Origin: Pseudomonas sp. ANT_H12B
GTDB taxonomy: Bacteria > Pseudomonadota > Gammaproteobacteria > Pseudomonadales > Pseudomonadaceae
DNA: 64,000 nt
Direction: 5' to 3'
Assembly (NCBI RefSeq): GCF_008369325.1
Contig: NZ_VOBI01000010.1
Location: 124,001-188,000, forward strand
Positions within the stretch are counted from its first letter, which is position 1; every line of letters begins with the position of its first letter. Of this stretch, positions 25,612 through 34,200 are shown piece by piece. The notes beneath the pieces are model-generated. The model ran no database searches and was not told where the DNA came from. It worked only from the letters and a program-made list of their open reading frames with translations. The translations under genes were made by a program, and so were the position numbers.

Positions 25612-26205
25612 TCAAGCAAACAGCATCCGCCTCAGCTCTACGCAATCCTGCGCATGCCAATCCGCCAACTCAGGCCAGGGATTATCCGGCAGATTAACCA
25701 GCACCGTGCGCGTTCCCGCCGCCCGCCCGCAATCCAGATCAAAGCGGTAATCGCCGACCATCACCATCTCGCTCGCCGGCACATTCCAGGCCTCGGCCAA
25801 TTTCAACAAACCACCCGGATGCGGTTTCGGCGGCGCTTCATCACGACCCAGCACATCTTCCACCGCGAAGCAGTCGGCCAGACCGATTGCCTCCAGCGTC
25901 ACATGCGCCAGTTCGCGCGCATTGCGCGTGAGAATGCCCAAGCGGTAACCGCGTCCGGCCAACTCACGCACCAACTCCACCGCGCCCGGTGCCGGTTTCG
26001 AACCCAGCGCCAGATCCCGTTCGTGTTCCAGCAACCACGCATGCTTAGCCGCCGCTTCATCGGCCGGCAGCGCAGCGAGGTGGGTCAGGATGTCGTCTTC
26101 GGCAGGTATCGCCAAGGCCACGCGGATCGCCGCGAAGTCATGCACCGCCACCGTCAGGGTGCCGTCCATGTCGAACACCCAATGTCGCACCTCGGCCAGG
26201 CTCAT
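25612..26205 (-). CDS. HAD-family phosphatase
   Basis: A 197-residue HAD hydrolase. Motif I is WVFDMDGTLT, motif II LGILTRNAREL, motif III includes the Lys of PPKPHPGG, and motif IV is MVMVGDYRFDLDCG. The small cap domain fits the phosphoglycolate-phosphatase/HAD-IA-type group. Substrate unknown. The start at 26205 overlaps the tesB stop (ATGA), so the genes are coupled; the frame is open upstream but there it is tesB antisense-coded in another frame. Confidence 0.83.
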   Translation of the reverse strand: MSLAEVRHWVFDMDGTLTVAVHDFAAIRVALAIPAEDDILTHLAALPADEAAAKHAWLLEHERDLALGSKPAPGAVELVRELAGRGYRLGILTRNARELAHVTLEAIGLADCFAVEDVLGRDEAPPKPHPGGLLKLAEAWNVPASEMVMVGDYRFDLDCGRAAGTRTVLVNLPDNPWPELADWHAQDCVELRRMLFA

Positions 26206-27071
26206 GCCCAATCCTTGCGATGACGAATCAGGCCTTCCTGCGTGACCGAAGCCACCAATTGCCCGGCGCGGTTGAACACACTGCCACGGGTGAACCCGCG
26301 AGAATTGCCGGCCCATGGGCTGTCCATCGCGTAGAGCAACCAGTCATCGGCGCGCAGATCGGCATGGAACCACAACGAGTGATCGAGGCTGGCGACCTGC
26401 ATGTCTTTCTGCCAGACCGATTTGCCATGAGGCTGCATCGATGTGGTCAGCAGACCGAAGTCCGAAGCGTAGGCCAGCAAGTATTTATGCAGCGCCGGGG
26501 AGTCGGCCAAGGCACCGTCGGCGCGAAACCAGACGTATTTGATCGGATCGGACGGTTGCGGGTTGTAGGGATCTTTCTCGGTGATCGGTCGGAACTCGAT
26601 CGGTTTCGGGCACAGAAATTTTTCGCGCATGTGCTCGGGGATCAGGTGCGCGCGCTGCTGAGTGAGTTCCAGCTCCGACGGCAGGTTCTCCGGACCAACC
26701 ACGGTCGGCATCTCGGCCTGGTGCTCGAAGCCTTTTTCGTCGTACTGGAACGACGCACTGCAGGTGAAAATCGGGTTGCCCTTCTGGATCGCCGTCACCC
26801 GACGCGTGCTGAAGCTGCCGCCGTCGCGCACCCGATCAACCTGATACACCACTGGCAACGCGGAATCGCCCGGACGCAGGAAATAACCGTGCATCGAGTG
26901 CACGTGGCGCGCTTCTTCGACCGTCTGACTGGCAGCCGACAGGGACTGACCAATCACCTGACCGCCGAACAACTGACGAAAACCCAGGTCCTGACTGCGG
27001 CCACGGAACAGGTTTTCTTCGATCGGTTCCAGGGTCAGCAGGTCAACCAGATCATCCAACACTTGGCTCAT
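26202..27071 (-). CDS. tesB: Acyl-CoA thioesterase II
   Basis: A 289-residue double hot-dog thioesterase hydrolysing acyl-CoA to free acid and CoA. The family patterns present are LFRGRSQDLGFRQLFGGQVIGQSL, VHSMHGYFLRPGDSALPVVYQVDRVRDGGSF and, in the second half, SLDHSLWFHADLRADDWLLYAMDSPWAGNSRGFTRG with the catalytic Asp and the Gln/Thr region. Length equals E. coli TesB. It is the first gene of an operon with the downstream HAD phosphatase. Confidence 0.93.
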   Translation of the reverse strand: MSQVLDDLVDLLTLEPIEENLFRGRSQDLGFRQLFGGQVIGQSLSAASQTVEEARHVHSMHGYFLRPGDSALPVVYQVDRVRDGGSFSTRRVTAIQKGNPIFTCSASFQYDEKGFEHQAEMPTVVGPENLPSELELTQQRAHLIPEHMREKFLCPKPIEFRPITEKDPYNPQPSDPIKYVWFRADGALADSPALHKYLLAYASDFGLLTTSMQPHGKSVWQKDMQVASLDHSLWFHADLRADDWLLYAMDSPWAGNSRGFTRGSVFNRAGQLVASVTQEGLIRHRKDWA

Positions 27072-27174
27072 TCAGACTCTCCTCACACAGCGCAATGCCG
27101 CGCAGTCTTGGCTGCGGCGGTCGATTCAGTTTCTGGCCAGGGCCAATGGGGCCATTGTAAACGTCCGTGCCAGC

Positions 27175-27744
27175 TTATCCATGCAAGGTTTGCAGCCATT
27201 GTTCACGGGTGATGCGGTACAGCACATGCGGACGCAGCGGATGATCGGCCGCGAGTTTCGGGTGCTCGAAATCATCGGCTGAATCACGGTGCATGCCGAT
27301 CGCCTGCATGACTTTCTGCGACGGCGTGTTGGTTTCGGTGGTGAAGGACACGACCTCTTTCAGCGCCAACCGGTCAAACCCGCAGCGCAGAGCAGTCCAC
27401 GCCGCTTCACTGGCGTAGCCCAAGCCCCAGTGCTCGCGGGCCAGACGCCAGCCGATTTCGGTGGCCGGGGCAAAGCGCGCGTCGAAGCCAACCACGGCGA
27501 GCCCGGTAAAACCGATGAATGCTCCCGTGTCCTTGCGCTCCAGCGCCCAGAAGCCGAACCCGTGCTCGGCAAAATGGCCACGAATCCGTCCGATCAGCGA
27601 AGCACTTTCCAGTCGACTCAACAACGCCGGAAAATATCGCATCACCTGCGGATCGGCGCACATCGCCGCAAACTCCGGCAAATCCTCATCGCGCCACTGC
27701 CGCAACAGCAGTCGCGCGCTCTCGAGTTCCTGTATCGGCTCCAT
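27175..27744 (-). CDS. GNAT acetyltransferase, RimJ/RimL type
   Basis: A 189-residue N-acetyltransferase. It begins IQELESARLLLRQWRDEDLPEFAAM, and the acetyl-CoA-binding part is IGWRLAREHWGLGYASEAAWTAL (Q/R-x-x-G-x-A region). It resembles the RimJ/RimL group that acetylates protein N-termini, but the acceptor is unknown. I use the ATG at 27744 with GGGGGG 7 nt upstream; an ATG at 27762 (MERGDAME) is in frame. It is divergent from the deacetylase-like gene. Confidence 0.82.
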   Translation of the reverse strand: MEPIQELESARLLLRQWRDEDLPEFAAMCADPQVMRYFPALLSRLESASLIGRIRGHFAEHGFGFWALERKDTGAFIGFTGLAVVGFDARFAPATEIGWRLAREHWGLGYASEAAWTALRCGFDRLALKEVVSFTTETNTPSQKVMQAIGMHRDSADDFEHPKLAADHPLRPHVLYRITREQWLQTLHG

Positions 27745-27829
27745 CGCATCCCCCCTTTCCATGCCTCAAGTCTATATCGCTGGTAGGATCCTTCACTCAT
27801 TCCTACAAGCCTTGCTCTATAAATCAGCC

Positions 27830-28750
27830 ATGCCCCTGCCCTTGATCTATCACGAAGACTACAGTCCCGAGTTCCCGTCGGATCACCGCTTCCCCATGGA
27901 CAAGTTCCGCCTGCTGCGCGATCACCTGGTGGACAGTGGCCTGACCCGGGACGCCGACCTGTTGCGCCCGCAACTCTGCCCGCCAGAGATTCTCGCCCTC
28001 GCTCATGACCCTGCGTATATCGCACGCTACATGAGCGGCGAGCTGTCCCGCGAGGACCAGCGGCGTCTCGGTCTGCCGTGGAGCGAAGCGTTGGCTCGGC
28101 GTACGGTGCGGGCAGTCGGCGGTTCATTGCTGGCGGCCGAGCAGGCGCTGGAACATGGTTTGGCCTGTCACCTGGCTGGCGGTACTCATCACGCGCACTA
28201 CGACCATCCCGCCGGGTTCTGCATCTTCAATGACCTGGCGGTGATCAGCCATTTCTTGCTGGAAAGTGGCCGTGTGAATCGGGTTCTGATCTTCGACTGC
28301 GATGTGCATCAGGGCGACGGGACTGCGCGGATCCTGCACAACACCCCGGAGGCGGTGACCGTTTCCCTGCACTGCGAAAAGAATTTTCCTGCGCGCAAAG
28401 CCGAAAGTGACTGGGACATTCCGTTGCCGATGGGCATGGGCGATGCCGACTACCTGAAGGTAGTGGACGACGCGCTTAATTATTTGCTGGCGCTCTACCA
28501 ACCGGACCTGGTGCTGTATGACGCTGGGGTCGATGTGCACAAGGATGACGCACTCGGTTATCTGAAGCTGACAGACGAAGGCGTCGCCGCTCGTGATGAA
28601 AGCGTGATGCGCCATTGCCTGGGCCGGGATATTCCGGTGGTCGGGGTGATTGGAGGCGGCTACAGCAAGGACCGCAAGGCGTTGGCCCGACGTCATGGAA
28701 TTCTCCATCACAGTGCGCAACGGGTCTGGCAGTCATCAGGTTGTCACTGA
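27830..28750 (+). CDS. Histone-deacetylase-like amidohydrolase
   Basis: A 306-residue arginase/deacetylase-fold enzyme of the acetylpolyamine/acetoin-utilisation group. The catalytic His pair is in GGTHHAHYDHPAGFCIFND, and the zinc ligands are in ILIFDCDVHQGDG (Asp, His) and DAGVDVHKDDALG (Asp). It hydrolyses an acetyl or acyl amide; the substrate could be a polyamine or another amine. The ATG at 27830 gives the family's PLIYHEDYSPEFPSDHRFPM start. It is divergent from the acetyltransferase gene (27744), an interesting acetyl/deacetyl pairing but unproved. Confidence 0.85.
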   Translation: MPLPLIYHEDYSPEFPSDHRFPMDKFRLLRDHLVDSGLTRDADLLRPQLCPPEILALAHDPAYIARYMSGELSREDQRRLGLPWSEALARRTVRAVGGSLLAAEQALEHGLACHLAGGTHHAHYDHPAGFCIFNDLAVISHFLLESGRVNRVLIFDCDVHQGDGTARILHNTPEAVTVSLHCEKNFPARKAESDWDIPLPMGMGDADYLKVVDDALNYLLALYQPDLVLYDAGVDVHKDDALGYLKLTDEGVAARDESVMRHCLGRDIPVVGVIGGGYSKDRKALARRHGILHHSAQRVWQSSGCH

Positions 28751-28888
28751 GCCGTGGATGCTTTACCCACAATGCCTGTGGAACCGCCTGTGGATAACCT
28801 GAGTGAAAGGGCCTACAGACCAGACCACATATAGGGTACAGAGCGGTGGTTGTTTTTTAACCAGCTATCGAATCCACCACCAATCCCT

Positions 28889-28977
28889 GTGGGAGCGGGC
28901 TTGCCCGCGATGACGTCGGCACATTCAACATCTTTGGTGACGGACATTCCGCTATCGCGGGCAAGCCCGCTCCCACA
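28889..28977. repeat. REP pair (inverted)
   Basis: Two inverted copies with arms TGGGAGCGGGCTTGCCCGC and its complement, about 45 nt apart, lie upstream of the flavoprotein gene. Confidence 0.87.
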
Positions 28978-29031
28978 ATTATTGTGTACTGCTAGAATGC
29001 GCGGCTATTCCGCCATGCCGCAGTTCTCACC

Positions 29032-30273
29032 ATGACTCAGCCCAACACTTCCCTACTCCCTCACGTCGCCATCATCGGCGGTGGCCCCGCCGGTTTGATG
29101 GCGGCCGAAGTGTTGAGCCAGGCCGGGATCAAGGTCGATCTGTACGACGGCATGCCTTCAGTGGGCCGAAAATTTCTCCTGGCCGGCGTCGGCGGCATGA
29201 ACATCACCCATTCCGAAGCCTACCCGGCGTTTCTTTCGCGTTACGCCGAACGCGCGCCGCAGATTGCACCGCTGCTAAGGTCCTTCGGCGCCGAGGCGTT
29301 GTGCCAATGGATTCATGAGCTGGGCATTGAAACCTTTGTCGGCAGTTCCGGCCGGGTGTTTCCTACCGACATGAAAGCTGCGCCCCTGTTGCGTGCCTGG
29401 CTCAAACGCCTGCGAGATGCCGGCGTCGTTATCCACACCCGCCACCGTTGGCTCGGCTGGAATGACAGCGGTGATTTGCGCATCGACAGCCCCGAGGGCG
29501 AAAAAACCGTCAAGCCTGCTGCAACCTTACTGGCCCTCGGCGGCGGCAGTTGGTCGCGCCTGGGTTCGGACGGCGCCTGGATGCTGCCACTGGAACAACA
29601 CGGTGTAGGACTCGCGCCCCTGCAACCGAGCAATTGTGGCTTCGAGGTGCAGGCCTGGAGCGAATTGATGGTCAGCAAATTCGCTGGCGCACCGCTGAAA
29701 AATATCGCCATTGGCCTCAATGACGACGTGCCGCGGCTCGGTGAATGTGTGATCACGGCCACCGGAATTGAAGGCAGTTTGATCTACGCCCTGTCGGCAC
29801 CGATCCGCGAAGCCATCAACCTGCACGACTCAGCGACCATTCATATCGACCTGTTGCCCGGCAAACCTGTGGATAAAATTCAGGCGGCGCTGAGCAAACC
29901 GCGTGGCTCCCGCTCCATGTCCAAACACCTGCACAGTCAGCTGGGCATCGATGGCGTCAAAGCGGCATTGCTGCGCGAACTGACACCGGCCGAATGCTTC
30001 ACCGATCCGGCGCTGCTGGCCAAAGCGATCAAAGCGTTGCCACTGACCTTGGTGAAAACCCGCCCACTGGACGAGGCCATCAGCAGCGCCGGTGGCGTGA
30101 TGTTCGAGTCGTTGGATGAACGTTTGATGCTCAAGCAATTGCCTGGCGTGTTTTGCGCAGGGGAGATGCTGGATTGGGAAGCGCCGACCGGCGGCTATCT
30201 GCTGACCGCGTGTTTCGCCAGTGGGCGAGCGGCGGGGTTGGGGATGGTGGAGTGGTTGAAGCGAGTGGCGTGA
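29032..30273 (+). CDS. HI0933-family flavoprotein (BaiN/TIGR03862 type)
   Basis: A 413-residue FAD-dependent protein. The dinucleotide motif VAIIGGGPAGLMAAEVL is followed by DLYDGMPSVGRKFLLAGVGGMNITHSE, the diagnostic HI0933/BaiN stretch. It ends AGEMLDWEAPTGGYLLTACFASGRAAGLG, the second FAD-contacting segment. The family lacks an agreed physiological reaction; BaiN-related enzymes act on bile acids, others are uncharacterised. A hairpin repeat (30275) follows the stop by one base. Confidence 0.87.
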   Translation: MTQPNTSLLPHVAIIGGGPAGLMAAEVLSQAGIKVDLYDGMPSVGRKFLLAGVGGMNITHSEAYPAFLSRYAERAPQIAPLLRSFGAEALCQWIHELGIETFVGSSGRVFPTDMKAAPLLRAWLKRLRDAGVVIHTRHRWLGWNDSGDLRIDSPEGEKTVKPAATLLALGGGSWSRLGSDGAWMLPLEQHGVGLAPLQPSNCGFEVQAWSELMVSKFAGAPLKNIAIGLNDDVPRLGECVITATGIEGSLIYALSAPIREAINLHDSATIHIDLLPGKPVDKIQAALSKPRGSRSMSKHLHSQLGIDGVKAALLRELTPAECFTDPALLAKAIKALPLTLVKTRPLDEAISSAGGVMFESLDERLMLKQLPGVFCAGEMLDWEAPTGGYLLTACFASGRAAGLGMVEWLKRVA

Positions 30274-30274
30274 T

Positions 30275-30384
30275 GATCGTTCCCACGCTCTGCGTGGGAA
30301 TGCAGCCCGGGACGCTCCGCGTCCCTTCAAAGCCGAACGCGGAGCCTCCGAAAAGGCATTCCCACGCAGAGCGTGGGAACGATC
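30275..30384. repeat. Long palindromic repeat with 29-bp arms
   Basis: Two perfect 29-bp arms (30275-30303 and 30356-30384, starting GATCGTTCCCACGCTCTGCG) enclose a 52-nt centre. The same outer ends occur at 62486-62598. The class differs from the REP elements of the window. Confidence 0.9.
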
Positions 30385-30393
30385 CTTACGAGA

Positions 30394-31728
30394 TTAAGGC
30401 TTCTTCTTACGCGGTCCGGTATTGAACACCGGCACTTTTCGCACAGGCTTGATCGAAGGCTCCGGCGCAGAAGCATCCCCACTCTCAACCCATTTACCCA
30501 GGTTGCGCTTGCCGCCACTGGAGGTCTTGGGCTTCTTCGGTTTTTTCGGCTTCTTGACCACTTGGCCGCTGGCATCGGTATCCGGCACGCGGTGCTCAGG
30601 CTCGAAGTCATGCTCCATCTGGCGGGGCAATGTCTGACGGGTCAACGTCTCAATGGCCGACAGCAGATTCACTTCATCAGCGCAGACCAGCGAAATAGCC
30701 TGCCCGGTTGCACCCGCACGACCGGTACGACCGATCCGGTGGATGTAGTCCTCAGCCACGATCGGCAGGTCGAAGTTGACCACCAATGGCAAATCTTCGA
30801 TATCCAGACCACGGGCCGCGACGTCAGTGGCCACAAGGATTTGCACTTCACTGAGTTTGAAACGGTCCAGCGCACGTTGGCGAGTCGCCTGCGGTTTATC
30901 ACCGTGGATGCCGTCGGCATTGATGCCCAGGCCCTGAAGTTTTTCCACCAGCGCGTCCACGCCGTTACGGGTCTTGGCGAACACCAGCACCTGCTTCCAC
31001 TTGCCCTTGCGCATCAAGTGAACGAACAGCTCAGGCTTGCGCTTCTTGTCCACCACCACGACCCATTGCTTGACGGTGCTGGCAGCCACGTTGCGCGGGC
31101 TGACTTCGATGCTCAACGGATCGTTGAGCATTTGCCCGGCCAGCAAGCGGATCGCGTCTGAGAAGGTCGCGGAGAACAGCAGCGTCTGACGTTGCTTCGG
31201 CAGCACGCGGTAAATGTTCCCCAGCTCCTCGGAGAAACCCAGGTCGAGCATGCGATCGGCTTCGTCCAGGATCAGCGTTTGCAGCTGATTGAACTTGAGG
31301 GCCTTCTGGCGATACAGGTCGAGCAAACGACCCGGCGTCGCCACCAACACGTCAACACCCTTGCGCAGCTTCATCATTTGCGGGTTGATGCTGACGCCGC
31401 CGTACACCGCGTAAGTGCTCAACGGCAGGTTCTCGGCGTACTGACGCACGGCTTCATGAACCTGTTCAGCCAACTCACGGGTCGGCACCAGGATCAGTGC
31501 ACGCACCGAGTTAGACGCCACTTTCGGCCCTTCCATGGCCAGCAATTGCAGGAGCGGCAGCGCGAAGCCGGCGGTCTTGCCAGTCCCGGTCTGGGCGGCG
31601 GCCATCAGGTCGCGACCGGCCAGCACCGCCGGAATGGCTTGCGCCTGAACCGGCGTCGGGGTCTGGTAGCCGAGCGTCTCGAGAGAGCGCAGCAAGGGTT
31701 CGATCAGGCCAAGGGTGGCGAAAGTCAT
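30394..31728 (-). CDS. rhlE: DEAD-box RNA helicase, RhlE type
   Basis: A 444-residue ATP-dependent RNA helicase. All motifs are present: TPTPVQAQAIPAVLAGRD (Q motif), AAAQTGTGKTAGF (I), TPGRLLDLYR, LDEADRMLDLGF (DEAD), FSATFSDAI (III), VATDVAARGLDIE and HRIGRTGRAG (VI). A Lys/Pro-rich tail (VVKKPKKPKKPKTSSGGKRNLGKW) follows. RhlE proteins act in ribosome assembly and RNA decay in the cytoplasm. The symbol is a likely match by type; Pseudomonas has several DEAD-box paralogues. Confidence 0.88.
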   Translation of the reverse strand: MTFATLGLIEPLLRSLETLGYQTPTPVQAQAIPAVLAGRDLMAAAQTGTGKTAGFALPLLQLLAMEGPKVASNSVRALILVPTRELAEQVHEAVRQYAENLPLSTYAVYGGVSINPQMMKLRKGVDVLVATPGRLLDLYRQKALKFNQLQTLILDEADRMLDLGFSEELGNIYRVLPKQRQTLLFSATFSDAIRLLAGQMLNDPLSIEVSPRNVAASTVKQWVVVVDKKRKPELFVHLMRKGKWKQVLVFAKTRNGVDALVEKLQGLGINADGIHGDKPQATRQRALDRFKLSEVQILVATDVAARGLDIEDLPLVVNFDLPIVAEDYIHRIGRTGRAGATGQAISLVCADEVNLLSAIETLTRQTLPRQMEHDFEPEHRVPDTDASGQVVKKPKKPKKPKTSSGGKRNLGKWVESGDASAPEPSIKPVRKVPVFNTGPRKKKP

Positions 31729-31819
31729 GGGATTACCGTAGGAAAATTCAGCGCGGGTTTTTCAAAACAAGTGTGCAAAACAAGTGTGCAAAACAAGATG
31801 CAACGGCGCGCAGTTTACC

Positions 31820-32746
31820 CTAATTCACACTCGATTCTGTCTGCACCCCGGCAGCAGGTCGTTTCGGCGCCCGGCGCCACTGTGGCAAACCGATCAACAC
31901 CACGGCGCTGATGATCACGCACATGGCCAAGGCTTCTTCGATACCAATGGTTTCGCCGACAAACACGATCCCCAGCAATACCGCCACCGCCGGGTTGACG
32001 TACGCATAGCTGGTGGCCGCCGCCGGACGCACGTTTTTCAACAGGTACATGTAAGCGTTGAAGGCGATGATCGAACCGAAGAAGGTCAGATAGGCCAGCG
32101 CCGCCCAACCTTCAATCGGCGGCATGCTTTCCAGGTGCTCGCCGCTCAGTGCGCTGCCGATCAACAGGGCTACGCCACCCACCAGCATTTCCACGGCACT
32201 GGCCATCGCGCCTTGGGGCAACGGCAAGTGTTTGCTCCACACCGAACCGAAGGCCCAGGATGCTGCCGCGAATATCAGCAACGCCGCGCCCAACGGGCTC
32301 GATTGCAAGTTGGAGCCGAGGTTGAGCATGGCGATACCGATGAGCCCGAGCACAATCCCCGCCCATTCGAGACGGGTATTACGCGCGCCCCAGAAATATC
32401 CGCAGAGCAAGGTAAACAACGGCACCGTCGCCACCGCTAACGCTGCAACGCCGGAGGCGACGCCCGTGTGTTCGGCCACACTGACCGCGCCGTTTCCGCA
32501 CGTCAGCAACAAGATCCCGATAATCCCCGCGGCTTTCCATTGCGCCCAAGTGGGTGCCGGTGCCCCGCGCCAGCGCAGGAACGCGTACATCAACGTCCCG
32601 GCAATCACGAAACGGATACCGGCGAGCAGCAACGGCGGCCAGTACTCCACACCGATGCGAATCACCAGGTAAGTCGAGCCCCAAATCACGTACAGCGCGA
32701 AAAAGGCAGCGATCAACGGTAAGGGAAAACGACGTAAGCCAGGCAT
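31820..32746 (-). CDS. yedA: Drug/metabolite exporter, YedA-like
   Basis: A 308-residue two-repeat EamA transporter. Its start, ALYVIWGSTYLVIRIGVEYWPPLLLAGIRF, and GVASGVAALAVATVPLFTLLCGYFWG match the YedA group, with the second repeat SSPLGAALLIFAAASWAFGSVWS. A basic tail ends the protein. It is divergent from an Lrp/AsnC regulator across 162 nt with interlocked inverted repeats, so it is probably controlled by that regulator, and may export an amino acid or related compound. Confidence 0.83.
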   Translation of the reverse strand: MPGLRRFPLPLIAAFFALYVIWGSTYLVIRIGVEYWPPLLLAGIRFVIAGTLMYAFLRWRGAPAPTWAQWKAAGIIGILLLTCGNGAVSVAEHTGVASGVAALAVATVPLFTLLCGYFWGARNTRLEWAGIVLGLIGIAMLNLGSNLQSSPLGAALLIFAAASWAFGSVWSKHLPLPQGAMASAVEMLVGGVALLIGSALSGEHLESMPPIEGWAALAYLTFFGSIIAFNAYMYLLKNVRPAAATSYAYVNPAVAVLLGIVFVGETIGIEEALAMCVIISAVVLIGLPQWRRAPKRPAAGVQTESSVN

Positions 32747-32820
32747 GGGGCAGCTCGTAGGCAGGACAAGTGAACCGCTATTCTAGAAAGGCCAACGACG
32801 GAAAATAAGTTACAAAACCT

Positions 32821-32883
32821 GTTTATAGCGCCGGTACACTTTTCAAAACACGGAGTTCACCGCTATAAACCGTGTTTTCGAAA
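32821..32883. promoter_or_regulatory. Interlocked inverted repeats between yedA and an Lrp gene
   Basis: The pair GTTTATAGCG (32821-32830) and CGCTATAAAC (32861-32870) is perfect over 10 bp. A second pair, AAAACACGG (32845-32853) and CCGTGTTTT (32870-32878), interleaves with it. Lrp-type regulators bind such phased arrays. Confidence 0.6.
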
Positions 32884-32908
32884 GTCAGTCATTTTCTGGA
32901 GTACGACG

Positions 32909-33364
32909 ATGGACAAATACGACCGCATGCTCCTCAGCGCCCTGCTGGAAAACGGTCGTGCGTCCTACGCCGACTTGGCGCGCAAGGTTAACCTGTCCGC
33001 CCCGGCCGTGGCCGAGCGCGTGGCCAAACTCGAAGCCTGCGGGGTGATCACCGGTTACCAGGCGAAAGTCGACATGGCCAAGCTTGGCTTGCCGATCCAG
33101 TGCGTGATCGAACTGCGGCTGAACCAGCACGGCAACCAGAAGGCCTACGACGACCTGATCAAAATCCCACAACTGACCGAATGCCACCGGGTAACGGGTG
33201 ATCCGTGCGTGATCATGCAAGCGGCGGTGGGATCGATGCCGGAGCTGGAAGAGTTGATCAACCGGATTGCCAAGTTTGGGTTCAGCAAGACGTCGATTGT
33301 GTTGTCGAGCGCCATAGAAAAGCGCGTGCCGCTGGGGCAGTTGGAAGGGAATGGCAGAATCTGA
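32909..33364 (+). CDS. Lrp/AsnC-family regulator next to yedA
   Basis: A 151-residue regulator. The helix-turn-helix is at about residues 5-55 (DRMLLSALLENGRASYADLARKVNLSAPAVAERVAKLEACGVI), and the RAM ligand-binding domain at about 60-150 (IELRLNQHGNQKAYDDLIKIPQLTECHRVTGDPCVIMQAAVGS). It forms octamers that wrap DNA and sense amino acids. It is divergent from the exporter gene, suggesting local control. A REP pair starts 13 nt after the stop. Confidence 0.9.
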   Translation: MDKYDRMLLSALLENGRASYADLARKVNLSAPAVAERVAKLEACGVITGYQAKVDMAKLGLPIQCVIELRLNQHGNQKAYDDLIKIPQLTECHRVTGDPCVIMQAAVGSMPELEELINRIAKFGFSKTSIVLSSAIEKRVPLGQLEGNGRI

Positions 33365-33377
33365 AACGGCGCAGTCC

Positions 33378-33470
33378 CTGTGGGAGTGAGCCTGCTCGCG
33401 ATAGCGGAGTATCAGTCGACATCGATGCTGAATGATAAATCGCTATCGCGAGCAGGCTCGCTCCCACAGG
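33378..33470. repeat. REP pair (inverted), left flank of the insert
   Basis: Inverted arms GTGGGAGTGAGCCTGCTCGCGA and TCGCGAGCAGGCTCGCTCCCAC. The right arm plus the bases after it (33441-33483) is an exact 43-bp repeat of 35705-35747. Confidence 0.88.
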
Positions 33471-33485
33471 GGATTTGCGGTGTTC

Positions 33486-33567
33486 TTAGAACTCGCGATG
33501 GCGCTTGAGGCCAAATGCGTCGTCAATTGCCCGCCATTTCGGCATCGACCATGTCCCGGTGGGCCTT
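33486..33567 (-). pseudogene. Decayed 3' remnant of the exonuclease gene at 35750
   Basis: This stretch is a degenerate copy of the 3' end of the DnaQ-like exonuclease. The final codons read LKRHREF-stop against LKRHRGF-stop in the intact gene. After an internal deletion of about 88 nt, the sequence continues as a copy of the KAHRAMADAEMA region (here KAHRDMVDAEMA), with a 1-nt loss that shifts the frame and brings a TGA. It cannot encode a working protein. It is preceded by the same 43-bp repeat as the intact copy. Confidence 0.8.
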
Positions 33568-33570
33568 CAA

Positions 33571-33624
33571 CAGCCCGTTCCCACAGGTATTACCTCATTC
33601 CTGTGGGAGCGGGCTTGCCCGCGA
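33571..33624. repeat. REP element with a partial partner
   Basis: A full TGTGGGAGCGGGCTTGCCCG element and a truncated inverted partner (CCCGTTCCCACAGG) join the exonuclease remnant to the Bro-N gene. Confidence 0.75.
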
Positions 33625-33633
33625 AGCGATCTG

Positions 33634-34149
33634 TCAGACGCTGCTGTAACTTGCAGGCAACAAACCCGGCATATCCCGTAGACGCACCCAAGGTTCCTTG
33701 CGCCAATGCAGCAGCCGCAGCGTTCCGCCCGCCCATTCCATCGCCCGCATATGCGGCGCTTGATTCGAAATGGTCCCCGCTTCCTCCCGCAACATCGGCA
33801 CCACGTCGTGTGTCAGCCAACGTCTTAAATGGCGGTTTTCCGGGCAGTAGTGGTACACCAACATCGCGTATACGCCCGACTCACTAAGCATAAAGGTCTC
33901 TTGCGAGCCATCGTTTCCAGACAGTCGCATCACTTGCCGCTGATCCAAATCAAGCTTGAGCGCTTGCCGTCCGTTTAGCTCCATCCCCATCAGCCGCCCG
34001 ATATCGCGAGCACAGAACCAAGCCTCTGCATGCAGCAATAAGGCTCGCAACTGGATGTGATGGCGGATGAATGTTTGGGGGATGAAGTACCCCTCGTGCG
34101 CGGCGGGTTGCGCAGAGTCTTCTGGGGGATTGGGGGTAACTTTGATCAT
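33634..34149 (-). CDS. Bro-N antirepressor-like protein
   Basis: A 171-residue protein with a phage Bro-N domain at about residues 25-120: LLLHAEAWFCARDIGRLMGMELNGRQALKLDL, then ESGVYAMLVYHYCPENRHLRRWLTHDVVPMLREE. Bro-N proteins are DNA-binding and are found as prophage antirepressors (Ant-like). No KilA or Ant C-terminal domain follows, so it is a Bro-N-only protein with a 50-residue Trp/Arg-rich tail. I use the ATG at 34149 with AGGAG 7 nt upstream; the frame is open further upstream but runs through the RNA element. A C4-like antisense RNA precedes it on the same transcript. Confidence 0.82.
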   Translation of the reverse strand: MIKVTPNPPEDSAQPAAHEGYFIPQTFIRHHIQLRALLLHAEAWFCARDIGRLMGMELNGRQALKLDLDQRQVMRLSGNDGSQETFMLSESGVYAMLVYHYCPENRHLRRWLTHDVVPMLREEAGTISNQAPHMRAMEWAGGTLRLLHWRKEPWVRLRDMPGLLPASYSSV

Positions 34150-34200
34150 GGCGAAACTCCTATTGAAAATTGGAGCTACCCGCATCACTTGCAGATGATG

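Noticed and set aside
28789..28797. A DnaA-box-like TTATCCACA (minus strand), with another at 37808-37816
   Set aside because: The boxes are isolated, with no cluster, AT-rich element or dnaA/dnaN context, so no origin is claimed.
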